Below are positions 28,125-38,362 of a stretch of DNA of 64,000 nucleotides, one piece after another (the stretch's first letter is position 1; every line of letters begins with the position of its first letter). This DNA is from Methylophilus medardicus (GTDB taxonomy: Bacteria; Pseudomonadota; Gammaproteobacteria; Burkholderiales; Methylophilaceae). The stretch covers positions 1,984,001-2,048,000 of the forward strand of contig NZ_CP040948.1 of assembly GCF_006363955.1 (NCBI RefSeq). Direction: 5' to 3'. Made by a program: the position numbers and the translations under genes. The notes under the pieces are model-generated. The model made no database searches. It saw nothing but the letters and a program-made list of their open reading frames with translations, and was not told the DNA's origin.

Positions 28125-29210
28125 TTATTCAGCCGTGAGCGGCGCATTTTTGGCATAGGGCTTGGCCAGCGGCTCACCCACAAATTGGCCCTGCATCGGC
28201 CATTTCACGCTTTTCCAATAGGCCTCAATTAAGGTTTCGCCAGCGAGATAATGCCCAAGCACGATTTGCGGATTGGGGAATTTCTGCCAGTAATTGCAGG
28301 GTTCGGAAACCGTGCCATAACTCCCGGTAGCCCCGGCATCTAGCCAACGCGAAGCTGGCATCTGGTCATTGTAGTTGGCTAAAACCCCGCCGCTAGAGGT
28401 CAAATGATCGGCAATTGCGCCGGGCAAGTAAGTGTTGGTCAACATGAAGTCCACCTGCTTTTGCCCGGTGAAATAAAACATCACTGCGGTCTGCTTCTCA
28501 ATTGATTCTTGATTTAAGGTATGTAGCGTTAATTTTTTGGACTTGATGGTCATACCATCTTGCGGGAAAAAGGCTTCACGGGGTTTGGAGCGCGCCACAT
28601 CGCGTGTTTTAAGGAAATAGCCATCGGCCTCATTTAAGCTGAATTCACTGAGCACGCCACGATCAATTAATGCCTTGGTTGATTCAACAGTGCTGATCGG
28701 CAACAACATTGAGAGTCGCAGATGATGGTCTGCCCAAGGCCTCAGGGACCCACTATTAAAGAAAGGGCTGTCGCGGCCCGGATCACAGGTTTTGCGGCAT
28801 TGATTTAAATCCAGCCCGAGCGTCAGGGCACTGGTGAGGCTATTGCATTGCACGGCGAAGGGGGTGCGCCACACTAGCAACAGGACTTGCTGTTGATTCA
28901 GCTTGGCATCCAATTGCGCTTTTAACGATTCAAACTCCGACACGCTCAGCGCGTCTTTGGCATGCCTAGGCAATTCCACACCAATCAGGTTCTCGGCTGG
29001 CACTTGTCGCGCTTGCATATAATACTTTGCGACCTCTTCGCTCTGCGCATCATTGACGTTGTAAATCACCGCCACATCTTCGGGCTTGAGTAAAGAAGGT
29101 CTCAATGGGATTTTCTTACTGATATCCATCCCACCCGCAATGGCTGTAGCCATGAAGCAGATTAAAACGCCTAACACGCAGGCCGTTGCAAAATTGTTAC
29201 GCACATTCAT
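28125..29210 (-). CDS. TIGR03790-like exported protein
   Basis: About 361 residues. A signal peptide (about 1-26, ending TAIAGG) precedes a domain with DVAVIYNVNDAQSEEVAKYYMQ and VPAENLIGVELPR, the conserved opening of the TIGR03790 family; six cysteines are clustered (for example QCRKTCDP). That family has no known biochemical role and is scattered through bacteria, including many that make PEP-CTERM proteins. The ATG at 29210 is chosen over an upstream GTG. It stands alone, downstream of an SDR gene facing the other way. Confidence 0.7.
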   Translation of the reverse strand: MNVRNNFATACVLGVLICFMATAIAGGMDISKKIPLRPSLLKPEDVAVIYNVNDAQSEEVAKYYMQARQVPAENLIGVELPRHAKDALSVSEFESLKAQLDAKLNQQQVLLLVWRTPFAVQCNSLTSALTLGLDLNQCRKTCDPGRDSPFFNSGSLRPWADHHLRLSMLLPISTVESTKALIDRGVLSEFSLNEADGYFLKTRDVARSKPREAFFPQDGMTIKSKKLTLHTLNQESIEKQTAVMFYFTGQKQVDFMLTNTYLPGAIADHLTSSGGVLANYNDQMPASRWLDAGATGSYGTVSEPCNYWQKFPNPQIVLGHYLAGETLIEAYWKSVKWPMQGQFVGEPLAKPYAKNAPLTAE

Positions 29211-29318
29211 CAACTCAAACACCTCATTGCCTTTGCAAAGTCACTCCGCTGGCACGCGAACCAGCGTAAAATTCCATCATATCGCAGATTCTGCGGATAC
29301 TAATACAGGAGCTAAAGT

Positions 29319-30011
29319 ATGCACACAAAAACGGTCTTGATCACGGGGGCAAATCGCGGCATTGGGCTGGAATACGTCAAGCAGTATGCCGAAAACGGTG
29401 ATCAGGTGTATGCCACGGTCCGCGATCTCAACCAGGCAGCGGCGCTAAGACATCTGGCCAGCCAGCATGACAACGTGGAGTTACTGACGCTAGAGGTCGC
29501 TGATGTGTCCGCCATTCGTGCATTGGCTAACGTGCTATCCACGCTCACCGTGGATATTTTGATCAGCAATGCCGGCACCTATCCAGACAGCGCGTTCGGC
29601 AACACCGATGTGCAGGCCTGGTTACATGCCTTTCAAGTGAATACGCTCTCTACATATTATTTGGCAGAGGCTTTTTTACCACAATTGCAGCGCGCGGATG
29701 CCGCCAAATTCATCGCCATGACCAGCAAAATGGGCAGTATTGCTGACAATGGTCGTGGTGGAGAATATATTTATCGCAGCAGCAAAACAGCTTTGAACAT
29801 GGTGGTTAAAAGTCTCGCCATCGACTTACGCCCGTCTAATATCACCGTGGCGGCTTTACACCCTGGCTGGGTACGCACAGAGATGGGCGGGCCCAATGGA
29901 TTGATTGATACCCAGACCAGTGTGCGCGGATTACGCCAAGTGATTGCGCAACTAGATACCCATCAATCAGGTCACTTTATTGCCTATGACGGTCAAGAGA
30001 TTCCCTGGTAA
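29319..30011 (+). CDS. Short-chain dehydrogenase/reductase
   Basis: NAD(P)-dependent oxidoreductase of the classical SDR fold. The cofactor motif TGANRGIG is near residue 9, NAG follows the fourth strand, and the catalytic set is S in MTSKMGS and YxxxK in YRSSK. 230 residues. Similar to C-factor-like SDRs; the substrate cannot be told. Confidence 0.88.
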   Translation: MHTKTVLITGANRGIGLEYVKQYAENGDQVYATVRDLNQAAALRHLASQHDNVELLTLEVADVSAIRALANVLSTLTVDILISNAGTYPDSAFGNTDVQAWLHAFQVNTLSTYYLAEAFLPQLQRADAAKFIAMTSKMGSIADNGRGGEYIYRSSKTALNMVVKSLAIDLRPSNITVAALHPGWVRTEMGGPNGLIDTQTSVRGLRQVIAQLDTHQSGHFIAYDGQEIPW

Positions 30012-30026
30012 ATCCAGAAGAATCAC

Positions 30027-31187
30027 TTAGTCTGAAGCGGGGGTGACTTTGTAAGGACTGCGCTCTTCCAGTTCATCCACATATGCTTGCATCGTCCCGG
30101 CTTCGCGATCGAGAAAACGGGCCACACTTTGATGAAAGTCAGGGTGAGTCAACCAATGATAAGAACAGGTCGTGTAAGGCACAAAGCCGCGTGCCAGCTT
30201 GTGCACCCCTTGCGCGCCGCCTTCAAAATAGCGGATGCCATGACCGATACAAAACTGTTGTGGCTGGTAATAGCACAACTCAAAATGCAAACAAGAGATG
30301 TCTCTTAAGCTGCCCCAGTAGCGCCCATATAGGGTATCTTGGCCTAATACACAGACACTGGCGGCCACATCCACGCCGTCCTGGGATGCAATGAACAAGA
30401 TAAACTGATCTGGCATCTCGCGAACGACTTGCTCAAAAAATGTGAGCGGTAGATAGGGTGAACTGCCATGCCGGTGATAGGTGTTGCAATAGCACTGATA
30501 AAACAAAGCCAAGGCTTCCGGCGACACGGTGTGTCCCGTCATGACGCGGCATTGCACCCCCTGCTGCTGCACTTTGTTGCGCTCCTGGCGAATCTTCTTG
30601 CGCTTGTCGCGACTGAGCACCGCAAGAAACGCCTCCCAATCGACATAGGACAGGTTTTCCCAACGAAACTGCACACCCGTGCGACGCAATCCCTCAGTCT
30701 CTGCGCAAGCATTCGCCGACGACGCATCTGGGAACAACACATGCAAGCCAGAAAAACCATGGCTTTGGCATAACGCCCGCATTTGCGACACCATGGCTAT
30801 CGCCAACGCCTGCGGCGCGGTGTAATCAGGATGAATAAGTAAACGCGGGCCTGTCACTGGCGAAAACGGAATGGCGGAAATCAGCTTGGGATAATATTGG
30901 CCACCCGCCTGTTCGTAAGCTTCCGCCCATGACCAATCGAAAACATATTCGCCGTAAGAATGCGTTTTTAAATAACAAGGGGCCGCGGCGACTAATTGCG
31001 CACCCTCGAACACCGCAAGGTGATAGGGCGTCCAACCGGTTTGATGATCTACCGCTGCAGACAACTCAAATGCGCGTAGAAAATGGTAATCGAGCATGGG
31101 ATGTGCGCCTGCCAAGGCTTGCCAATCCGCCGCCGAGATGGCCTGTAAGCCTCGATACCAGACAAACGATAATTGACTGATATCCAT
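30027..31187 (-). CDS. FemAB-like/GNAT acyltransferase (DUF482)
   Basis: About 386 residues of the family once labelled peptidogalycan biosynthesis protein (FemAB_like). Recognisable segments are KRKKIRQERNKV, GSSPYLPLTFFEQ, YGRYWG and YFEGGAQGVHKLARGF, the last being the most conserved. These proteins have a double GNAT fold; the biological acceptor is unknown. An ATG at 31187 is preferred to a GTG at 31199. It is convergent with the SDR gene. Confidence 0.82.
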   Translation of the reverse strand: MDISQLSFVWYRGLQAISAADWQALAGAHPMLDYHFLRAFELSAAVDHQTGWTPYHLAVFEGAQLVAAAPCYLKTHSYGEYVFDWSWAEAYEQAGGQYYPKLISAIPFSPVTGPRLLIHPDYTAPQALAIAMVSQMRALCQSHGFSGLHVLFPDASSANACAETEGLRRTGVQFRWENLSYVDWEAFLAVLSRDKRKKIRQERNKVQQQGVQCRVMTGHTVSPEALALFYQCYCNTYHRHGSSPYLPLTFFEQVVREMPDQFILFIASQDGVDVAASVCVLGQDTLYGRYWGSLRDISCLHFELCYYQPQQFCIGHGIRYFEGGAQGVHKLARGFVPYTTCSYHWLTHPDFHQSVARFLDREAGTMQAYVDELEERSPYKVTPASD

Positions 31188-31279
31188 CTCTGGAATCACA
31201 CGGTCAGCGTCAAAACAAGGGGGTGCGGCAAACCCGCATGCACGGAAAATGGAATGCTGGAGGGCATGTTGGCTAAGCG

Positions 31280-31933
31280 TTAGCTGGGGCGTTTACGGAT
31301 CACTGAAACATCTTTGCCAGTGGCATTGAGAGGACTGTTGGCTGGAATAACTGAATTTGGCGATTTAGGTTTGCTTCTGGCTTTTGCATCCGCGTCCGAT
31401 TCGTTCATGATTGATGCTTGCGCTTGGGTCTTAGCCTCGGCTTCACGCTGCCGCTCGACCATCTTGGCATAGGCATTTTCAAGCTCATCCAAAGTAATCA
31501 CCCCATTGCCATCGAGATCAACATAAGAAAAATGTCGCGCGACTTGTGGCAGGCACAAGGTAGCCTCTTCGCGGTCCAACGACTCATCGTTGTCGCGGTT
31601 ACATTCATTAAAACGCTGCGAAATGCTGTCATGCATCGCCTTGCGTTTTTGCATCATGGCTTGGTGGTCAGGATCGGTGTTACGGGCGTAATCTGAAAGG
31701 GCTTTACGCAAACGGGCGCGGTCTTCTGGGCTGAAGTTGTGTTCTAGGGTTTTAGACAGGCCGACATCATCATTCTCCACCATGCGATTGTCAGATAGCC
31801 GAATTGGCATCTTTAGATCAGCAAAAGCAGGCACCGCCAGCAACATGGTCGTTGTTAGCAAAAAAACCTCTTTCAAATGTTTGTTCGCTCTACACATCCA
31901 CATCCAAACGTAATACCTTCGTTCCTGTTTCAC
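31280..31933 (-). CDS. Exported EF-hand calcium-binding protein
   Basis: 217 residues with an N-terminal signal sequence ending VPAFAD (start may be internal, since the first 20 residues are polar). Two EF-hand-like loops are visible: DRDNDESLDREE preceded by FNEC, and DLDGNGVITLDE near residue 140. Between and after them the chain is charged and helical, with a low-complexity tail. It probably binds calcium in the periplasm. Divergent from ompR. Confidence 0.78.
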   Translation of the reverse strand: MKQERRYYVWMWMCRANKHLKEVFLLTTTMLLAVPAFADLKMPIRLSDNRMVENDDVGLSKTLEHNFSPEDRARLRKALSDYARNTDPDHQAMMQKRKAMHDSISQRFNECNRDNDESLDREEATLCLPQVARHFSYVDLDGNGVITLDELENAYAKMVERQREAEAKTQAQASIMNESDADAKARSKPKSPNSVIPANSPLNATGKDVSVIRKRPS

Positions 31934-32315
31934 TCATAGCGTTTAAACCATCTATTCAAAGTAAAACCAAGAAAATAAACATCACAGATATCGCCTGACT
32001 TTAAAATCAGGCTGACAAACATAACGCAACCATGGTCAAGGCATCAACAGATTTAACAAAAAATAGCTTGTTTCATGACCATCGCTACCATTTTCAGGGG
32101 GCTATCTTGCCTCACGATTGTAAATGCAATGTTTCATCATTCACGCTATTTGTAACCAAGTTGTAACCATGCCCATTTCTTGCGGCATACGGCTTGGAGT
32201 ATAATAATAAAGATAAGTTTTACGGCTAAGCCGTTTTAATGTCCATTGTCAGGTCATCCTGTTGGAGACCAAGCGCGTTAACAGACACGCCCGCTTCTGT
32301 GTAAAAAGGTACGTA
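31934..32315. promoter_or_regulatory. Divergent regulatory region between EF-hand gene and ompR
   Basis: 382 bp, AT-rich. Two direct TGTAACCA copies start at 32151 and 32162, exactly 11 bp apart, and a TATAAT lies at 32200-32205. This is a plausible OmpR autoregulatory site and promoter. No further open reading frame was supported here. Confidence 0.45.
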
Positions 32316-33041
32316 ATGGCAGAACAGTTAAAAAAAATATTGATGGTAGATGATGATTTGCGGATGCGCGAACTTTTACAGCGCTACCTGACAGAACAAG
32401 GCTTCAATATCAAATCCGTTTCCGATGGTAGAGAGCTCGACAAAGCCATGGCAGCAGAGAGCTTTGACCTGTTAATTCTCGACCTGATGTTGCCCGGCGA
32501 AGATGGCCTTGCCATTTGCCGTAGGCTACGCGGCGCCAATCATGTAACCCCTATCATCATGCTGACCGCGCGTGGAGATGAAGTGGATCGTATCGTTGGT
32601 CTGGAGATGGGCGCCGACGACTATCTGCCCAAGCCGTTCAACCCGCGTGAGTTACTGGCCCGGATCAATGCAGTATTACGCCGCCACGAAATCACCCCAA
32701 AACAGGTGGTCGAAGAAAAAAATGCCTCTTTCCAATTTGGCGAGTTCGTGTTCGATATCAACACACGCAGCCTCACCAAGAATGGTGTACCCATCACCAT
32801 TACCAGCGGCGAATTTACACTGCTCAAAGTGTTCACTGAGCACCCACGTCAACCTTTGTCGCGCGATCGCCTGATGCAGCTAGCGCGAGGGCGTGAGCTG
32901 GATGTGTTCGATCGAAGCATCGATGTGCAAGTGTCACGCCTACGCCGCATCATCGAGCCTGACCCTGCGCATCCTCGCTATTTGCAAACCATGTGGGGCT
33001 TTGGTTATGTCTTTATTCCAGACGGTGAAGCACCGCAATAA
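32316..33041 (+). CDS. ompR: Response regulator OmpR
   Basis: DNA-binding regulator of the EnvZ/OmpR two-component pair. The receiver domain has the acidic pair in MVDDDLRMRE, the phosphoacceptor in LLILDLMLPGEDG and KPFNPREL; the C-terminal winged helix has VSRLRRIIEPDPAHPRYLQT. The ATG at 32316 follows AAAAGG at 6-nt spacing; a longer reading upstream is not needed. 241 residues, close to E. coli OmpR. Confidence 0.93.
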   Translation: MAEQLKKILMVDDDLRMRELLQRYLTEQGFNIKSVSDGRELDKAMAAESFDLLILDLMLPGEDGLAICRRLRGANHVTPIIMLTARGDEVDRIVGLEMGADDYLPKPFNPRELLARINAVLRRHEITPKQVVEEKNASFQFGEFVFDINTRSLTKNGVPITITSGEFTLLKVFTEHPRQPLSRDRLMQLARGRELDVFDRSIDVQVSRLRRIIEPDPAHPRYLQTMWGFGYVFIPDGEAPQ

Positions 33042-33064
33042 GCGGCCCGCCTGAAGTCACACCC

Positions 33065-34378
33065 GTGCGCTTACTGCCTCGCAGACTGCTCTCTCGCATC
33101 ATGTTACTGATCGCCATTTTATTGGCGGTCAGTATCTATGCTTCGCTCAAAATCTTTGATTACTTCGATCGTGAACCAAGAGCGACTGCGGCAGCTTTGC
33201 AAGCAGTGACCATTGTGAATTACACGCGTGCATCTTTAATCGCCTCCCACGAAAACCGCAGACTCGCCCTATTGTCTGAGCTCTCCGGACGCGAAGGCGT
33301 ACGTGTGTATGCCGCAGACTTTTTAGAAGATATTGAACCACTCCCGCTGGATCCGTTCATCAATTTGGTCGCGCAAAAAATCCGTGAGCGCTTAGGCGAA
33401 GAGACCATTATCACAGTCAATCACTACGATATTCCTGGTCTTTGGATTAGCTTTAACGTTGGACAAGATGATTTCTGGGTGGTGATCCCTAAAATTCAGG
33501 TCGACCGCCCTTTTCCATGGCACTGGCTAGGCTGGGCAGCGGTAGTCGGGCTATTGTCACTGATTGGCGGCTACCTGTTGACCGCGAGAATCAACCGACC
33601 GCTGACCATGCTGGTGCATGCCGCCGAGCGCTTGCGTAACGGTGAACCCGCGCCCAAATTACCCGAAGACAGCGTAGAAGAACTCCGCGAAGTGACGCAC
33701 ACTTTTAATGAAATGGCTGAGTCTTTGGCCAGGCTGGATGCAGAGCGCACACTATTGCTGGCTGGCGTATCGCACGACATTCGGACGCCTTTGGCGCGCT
33801 TGCGGCTGGCGGTTGAAATGCTGCCGCAAGAAGCGGACTACATGAAACACGGCATGATTGAAGATATTTCTGATATGGATAATATCATTCACCAGTTTTT
33901 AGACTTTGTGCGTGGGGTGGAGGGGGAACCGACCCGCATGATGGACATCAATGATTTGCTGCACGCCTTGGCAGAACGCCAGCGCCGTGCGGGCCGCGAA
34001 CTGAAAGTCTCATTGGGTCCGAAGTATTTTATTCCGATCCGCCCGCTTGCCATGCAGCGTTTGTTGGACAACCTCGTCGGCAATGCCTACAACTACGGCA
34101 AAGGAAAAGTAGAAGTGCGCAGCCAAGTGATGGCCGACAAAATCGTGATTAGTGTGCTCGACAACGGCCCTGGCATCCCCCCTGAACATGCCGAGCGCTT
34201 ATTGCGCCCATTCGAGCGCATGGATAGCGCCCGCAACAAATATGAAGGCGGCAGTGGCCTCGGACTGGCCATTTGCAACCGGATTGCCACCTTACATAGC
34301 GGGCAACTCGCCTTACTCAATCGGCCGGAGGGCGGGCTGGAAGCCAGGCTCTCGCTGCCGATTTTGCCCAATGCTTGA
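33065..34378 (+). CDS. envZ: Osmosensor-type histidine kinase EnvZ
   Basis: 437 residues: a short N-terminal tail, first membrane segment (about 10-28), a periplasmic sensor region, second membrane segment (about 158-178), HAMP, H box LLAGVSHDIRTPLARLRLA, and N/G boxes LVGNAYNYG, DNGPGIP and GGSGLGLAI. The start is GTG. It lies 23 bp after ompR in the usual order. Confidence 0.92.
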   Translation: MRLLPRRLLSRIMLLIAILLAVSIYASLKIFDYFDREPRATAAALQAVTIVNYTRASLIASHENRRLALLSELSGREGVRVYAADFLEDIEPLPLDPFINLVAQKIRERLGEETIITVNHYDIPGLWISFNVGQDDFWVVIPKIQVDRPFPWHWLGWAAVVGLLSLIGGYLLTARINRPLTMLVHAAERLRNGEPAPKLPEDSVEELREVTHTFNEMAESLARLDAERTLLLAGVSHDIRTPLARLRLAVEMLPQEADYMKHGMIEDISDMDNIIHQFLDFVRGVEGEPTRMMDINDLLHALAERQRRAGRELKVSLGPKYFIPIRPLAMQRLLDNLVGNAYNYGKGKVEVRSQVMADKIVISVLDNGPGIPPEHAERLLRPFERMDSARNKYEGGSGLGLAICNRIATLHSGQLALLNRPEGGLEARLSLPILPNA

Positions 34379-34403
34379 TACCCGCACGCAGGCGCTGCAT
34401 TGA

Positions 34404-35792
34404 CTATTCCGCTGGCGTAAACCAGTTAAGTCGCGCGCGCAACTTCACGACCTCTCCAATAATTGTAAGGCTAGGCGGTTTCAAGCCAGCAGCAGCCACT
34501 TCGGCCGCTAAGTGTTGCAGGGTAGATTCCACCACCCGCTGCTTTTGTGTTGTCCCCTGCTGAATCACCGCAGCAGGCATGTCGGGCGACACGCCTTGCG
34601 CGATCAGATTGCTGCAAATTTGCGCCAAGCCCACCAAGCCCATATAAATAACCACGGTTTGATTCGGCCGTGCCATCGCTTGCCAGTCGAGATCTACCGT
34701 GCCATCTTTCAAATGCCCGGTAATAAACAAGCAGGCTTGTGCATAATCTCGGTGCGTTAGGGGAATCCCCGCATAAGTGGAGACGCCATTGGCTGCCGTA
34801 ATTCCGGGCACGACTTGAAATGGCACGCCATGCTGCATCAGGGTTTCAATCTCTTCACCACCGCGACCAAAAATAAACGGGTCGCCGCCTTTTAAGCGCA
34901 AGACACGCTTGCCCTCAAGCGCGAGCCGCGCCAGCAATTGGTTAATTTCTTCTTGCGGCAACGTATGCTGGTCGCGTGATTTACCCACAAACACCAACTC
35001 GGCATCGCGCCGCACCAGCTCCATCACCTCTTTACTGACTAATTTGTCATAGACGCAAACATCGCATTGCTGCATCAAGCGCAACGCCCTAAAGGTGAGC
35101 AAATCGGGATCCCCCGGCCCACCACCCACTAGATAGACTTCACCGCGGGTGGGCGCATCTTCCGTTTGTTGCAATAATGACGCTAGCAGCTCGCGCGCCG
35201 CGTGCTCTTGGCCGGACAATACCCGCTCGACCAACGGCCCATTGAGGACATCCTCCCAAAAACGGCGCCGTGCGGGCATATTGGTAAACTTGGCTTTCAC
35301 TTGCTCACGAAACTCACCCGCAATATTCGCGATTCGGCCATACGCCGCAGGCAACATGGTTTCAATCTTGCTGCGAATGTGCCGCGCCAGCACCGGCGCA
35401 TTGCCCTCACTAGAAATCGCGATCACGATTGGACTGCGGTCAATAATAGACCCCATGGTAAAGGTGCATAAGGCTGGCGCATCAACCACATTCACCGGGA
35501 TATTCAGGCGTTTAGCGGCAATAGAAACGGCCTCATTCACCGACTCATCATCGGTGGCTGCAATGACTAAACAAGCACTGGTCAACTGCTCAGCGTGAAA
35601 CTCAGCCGGTACGTACGCGATCTCCCCTTGCTCAGCCAGCACACGCAACTCATCGCACAACGCAGGAGAAATAACAGTAATCTGACCCTGTGCCTTGCGC
35701 AACATCAGCACCTTACGTGTGGCAACATCGCCCCCGCCGATCACAATACAAGGTCGTTGCGCAATATTAAAAAAAATCGGTAAGGCTTGCAT
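34404..35792 (-). CDS. cysG: Siroheme synthase CysG (trifunctional)
   Basis: Uroporphyrinogen III methylation, precorrin-2 oxidation and iron insertion for siroheme, the sulfite/nitrite reductase cofactor. The N-terminal Rossmann domain starts with IVIGGGDVATRKVLML; the C-terminal methyltransferase domain has YLVGGGPGDPDLLTFRALR and RLKGGDPFIFGRGGEE. 462 residues is full length. It is divergent from miaB with 125 bp between. Confidence 0.95.
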   Translation of the reverse strand: MQALPIFFNIAQRPCIVIGGGDVATRKVLMLRKAQGQITVISPALCDELRVLAEQGEIAYVPAEFHAEQLTSACLVIAATDDESVNEAVSIAAKRLNIPVNVVDAPALCTFTMGSIIDRSPIVIAISSEGNAPVLARHIRSKIETMLPAAYGRIANIAGEFREQVKAKFTNMPARRRFWEDVLNGPLVERVLSGQEHAARELLASLLQQTEDAPTRGEVYLVGGGPGDPDLLTFRALRLMQQCDVCVYDKLVSKEVMELVRRDAELVFVGKSRDQHTLPQEEINQLLARLALEGKRVLRLKGGDPFIFGRGGEEIETLMQHGVPFQVVPGITAANGVSTYAGIPLTHRDYAQACLFITGHLKDGTVDLDWQAMARPNQTVVIYMGLVGLAQICSNLIAQGVSPDMPAAVIQQGTTQKQRVVESTLQHLAAEVAAAGLKPPSLTIIGEVVKLRARLNWFTPAE

Positions 35793-35917
35793 GAAACTAG
35801 GCTTGTATAAAAAAGCTTATTTTACCGCAGAGCCTCGGTGACCGGGGATTGAATGTGACCTAGGGTTTCACCTGCAAATACGCTAAAATACTGTTTTTGT
35901 GAGAAATTTAGCCTTTC

Positions 35918-37273
35918 ATGAAGCAGGACAGCGGAAAAAAAATATTCATCAAGTCGTTTGGTTGCCAGATGAACGAGTACGATGCCTCACGCATGGTGGA
36001 TCTCATGCGCGAACATGATGGGATGACCCAGACCGACAACATGGAAGAAGCGGATGTGATCCTGCTCAACACCTGCTCGGTGCGTGAAAAAGCCGAAGAA
36101 AAAGTATTCAGCCACCTTGGTCGCATGATTCCGCTCAAACAAAAAAACCCCAATCTAGTGATTGGCGTCGGCGGTTGCGTCGCCAGCCAAGAAGGCGATG
36201 CGATTATCAAACGTGCCCCATATGTGGACGTAGTGTTTGGACCGCAAACCTTGCACCGCCTGCCCGCACTGATCCAAGCCAAGCGCACTGAAAACAAACC
36301 GCAGGTCGACATCACCTTCCCTGAAATTGAAAAATTTGACCATTTGCCGCCGCCACGCATTGAAGGCGCCACTGCCTTTTTAAGCATCATGGAAGGCTGC
36401 AGTAAATATTGTAGTTTTTGCGTGGTGCCTTACACGCGAGGCGAAGAGTTTTCGCGCCCGTTTGAAGATGTGCTGACTGAGGCCATACAACTGGCGGAGC
36501 AAGGCGTCAAAGAACTCACCTTGCTTGGACAAAACGTGAACGCCTACCGTGTGCAATATCAAGGCATTGAGGCAGACTTGGCCTTACTAATTGAGACCAT
36601 TGCTGAGATTCCACAAATTGAGCGTATTCGTTATACCACCAGCCACCCGAACGAAATGAGTGAGCGTCTGATTGCCTGCCATGCGACGGTGCCCAAACTG
36701 GCCAATCAATTGCACCTGCCGGTGCAAGCCGGCAGCGATCGTATTCTGATGGCGATGAAACGTAACTATACGACGCTGCAGTACAAAGGTCTGATTCGCA
36801 AACTCAAAGCAGCCAATCCGGCGCTGACCATCACGAGCGACATCATCGTGGGCTTCCCTGGCGAGACGGAAAAAGACTTTCAAGCCACACTCAAACTGAT
36901 GCGCGACGTTGGCTTTGATTACAGCTTCAGCTTTTTATACAGTCCGCGGCCGGGCACCCCGGCCAGCTATCTGCCAGACGAGACGCCTACCAGCGAAAAA
37001 GCCGCATGGCTGAAGCAGCTGCAAACTGAAAACGAAGCCAATGGCGATGCGATCAGCCGCGCCATGTTAGGCACGGTGCAACGCGTGCTGATTGATGGGC
37101 CTTCTTGGAAAGACCCAGGCCTGTTAGCGGGCAAAACCGACAATGGCCGCGTAGTAGATATTGCAGCCGACGCACGTTTTATCCATCACATGGTCGAAGT
37201 CAAGATCACCGATGTCTATAACCCCAAACGCCTGGTTGGCGAAATTGTGAATGAAGCATGGAAATTACCCTAA
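35918..37273 (+). CDS. miaB: tRNA-2-methylthio-N6-dimethylallyladenosine synthase
   Basis: Radical-SAM enzyme adding the 2-methylthio group to i6A37 in tRNA. The N-terminal cluster cysteines are in [26 protein letters not shown] and GGCVASQ; the radical-SAM CxxxCxxC is CSKYCSFC; a TRAM domain closes the protein. 451 residues. It overlaps phoH by 16 bp. Confidence 0.96.
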   Translation: MKQDSGKKIFIKSFGCQMNEYDASRMVDLMREHDGMTQTDNMEEADVILLNTCSVREKAEEKVFSHLGRMIPLKQKNPNLVIGVGGCVASQEGDAIIKRAPYVDVVFGPQTLHRLPALIQAKRTENKPQVDITFPEIEKFDHLPPPRIEGATAFLSIMEGCSKYCSFCVVPYTRGEEFSRPFEDVLTEAIQLAEQGVKELTLLGQNVNAYRVQYQGIEADLALLIETIAEIPQIERIRYTTSHPNEMSERLIACHATVPKLANQLHLPVQAGSDRILMAMKRNYTTLQYKGLIRKLKAANPALTITSDIIVGFPGETEKDFQATLKLMRDVGFDYSFSFLYSPRPGTPASYLPDETPTSEKAAWLKQLQTENEANGDAISRAMLGTVQRVLIDGPSWKDPGLLAGKTDNGRVVDIAADARFIHHMVEVKITDVYNPKRLVGEIVNEAWKLP

Positions 37274-38214
37274 CGCCCGAAGACAATCTGATGCTGGCTA
37301 ACTTATGTGGCCCACTCGATGAAAACATCCGCCAATTAGCCAATGGGCTCGATATTGACATCAACCGTCGTGGCAACACATTTCACTTAAGCGGCACACA
37401 AAGTAATATGCGGCTGGGCGCACAATTGCTAGAGAATTTCTATGGGCGCGCAAAAAAACCAATCGAGCTGGAAGATATCCAGCTAGGGTTAGTAGAAATC
37501 GACAAACTCAAACCCGAGCAAGTCGCCAGTAGCCACATGCCGGCATTGATGACGCGGCGCGGCGACCTGCATGGCCGCACACCCCGTCAGGTCAGCTATT
37601 TGCAGCAAATTCAAGACCACGATATTACGTTTGGTATCGGCCCAGCAGGCACCGGCAAAACCTATCTCGCCGTCGCCAGTGCGGTAGATGCCATGACGCG
37701 TGATCGGGTGAAAAGAATTGTATTGGTCCGACCGGCGGTAGAGGCCGGTGAACGTCTAGGCTTTTTACCTGGCGACTTGAATCAGAAAGTGGATCCCTAC
37801 CTGCGCCCTTTGTATGACGCGCTATATGACTTGGCGGGCTACGATACCGTGAATAAAATGTTTGAACGAGGAGCGATTGAAGTCGCGCCGCTTGCTTACA
37901 TGCGCGGCCGCACGCTGAACCAAAGCTTTATTATTCTAGATGAAGCGCAAAATACAACACCTGAACAAATGAAAATGTTTTTAACTCGTATCGGCTTTGG
38001 CACCAAAGCGGTGATCACAGGCGACGTGACACAGATTGACTTACAGCGTCACCAGAAAAGCGGCCTAGTAGAGGCGCAGAAGATTCTCAAAGACGTGAAA
38101 GGCATAGCCTTCACGCACTTTCTGTCACAGGATGTCGTTCGACATCCGTTGGTACAAAAGATTATCAACGCGTATGAGAAGTTTGAGTTAAACGCGCAAA
38201 AAAATGAATCCTAA
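37258..38214 (+). CDS. PhoH-like ATPase
   Basis: P-loop ATPase of the PhoH/YbeZ family, linked to RNA processing. Walker [12 protein letters not shown], Walker [12 protein letters not shown] and the [17 protein letters not shown] segment are all family hallmarks; an N-terminal KH-like region precedes. 318 residues. It overlaps miaB; ybeY, the usual third gene, is elsewhere (22966-23412). Confidence 0.93.
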   Translation: MEITLTPEDNLMLANLCGPLDENIRQLANGLDIDINRRGNTFHLSGTQSNMRLGAQLLENFYGRAKKPIELEDIQLGLVEIDKLKPEQVASSHMPALMTRRGDLHGRTPRQVSYLQQIQDHDITFGIGPAGTGKTYLAVASAVDAMTRDRVKRIVLVRPAVEAGERLGFLPGDLNQKVDPYLRPLYDALYDLAGYDTVNKMFERGAIEVAPLAYMRGRTLNQSFIILDEAQNTTPEQMKMFLTRIGFGTKAVITGDVTQIDLQRHQKSGLVEAQKILKDVKGIAFTHFLSQDVVRHPLVQKIINAYEKFELNAQKNES

Positions 38215-38362
38215 CCGGGGTGACTGGCCTAGCGATTTCATCTGCTCACACACCACAAGCAAGCTAGGTTAGCGTTGATTTGAAAACGAATGCGCGGCTC
38301 ACGCTTTAGTTTTATTGTATTCTCTTTTTCGGCCATATAACGGCTAGGTTTGGATTCAGGGC

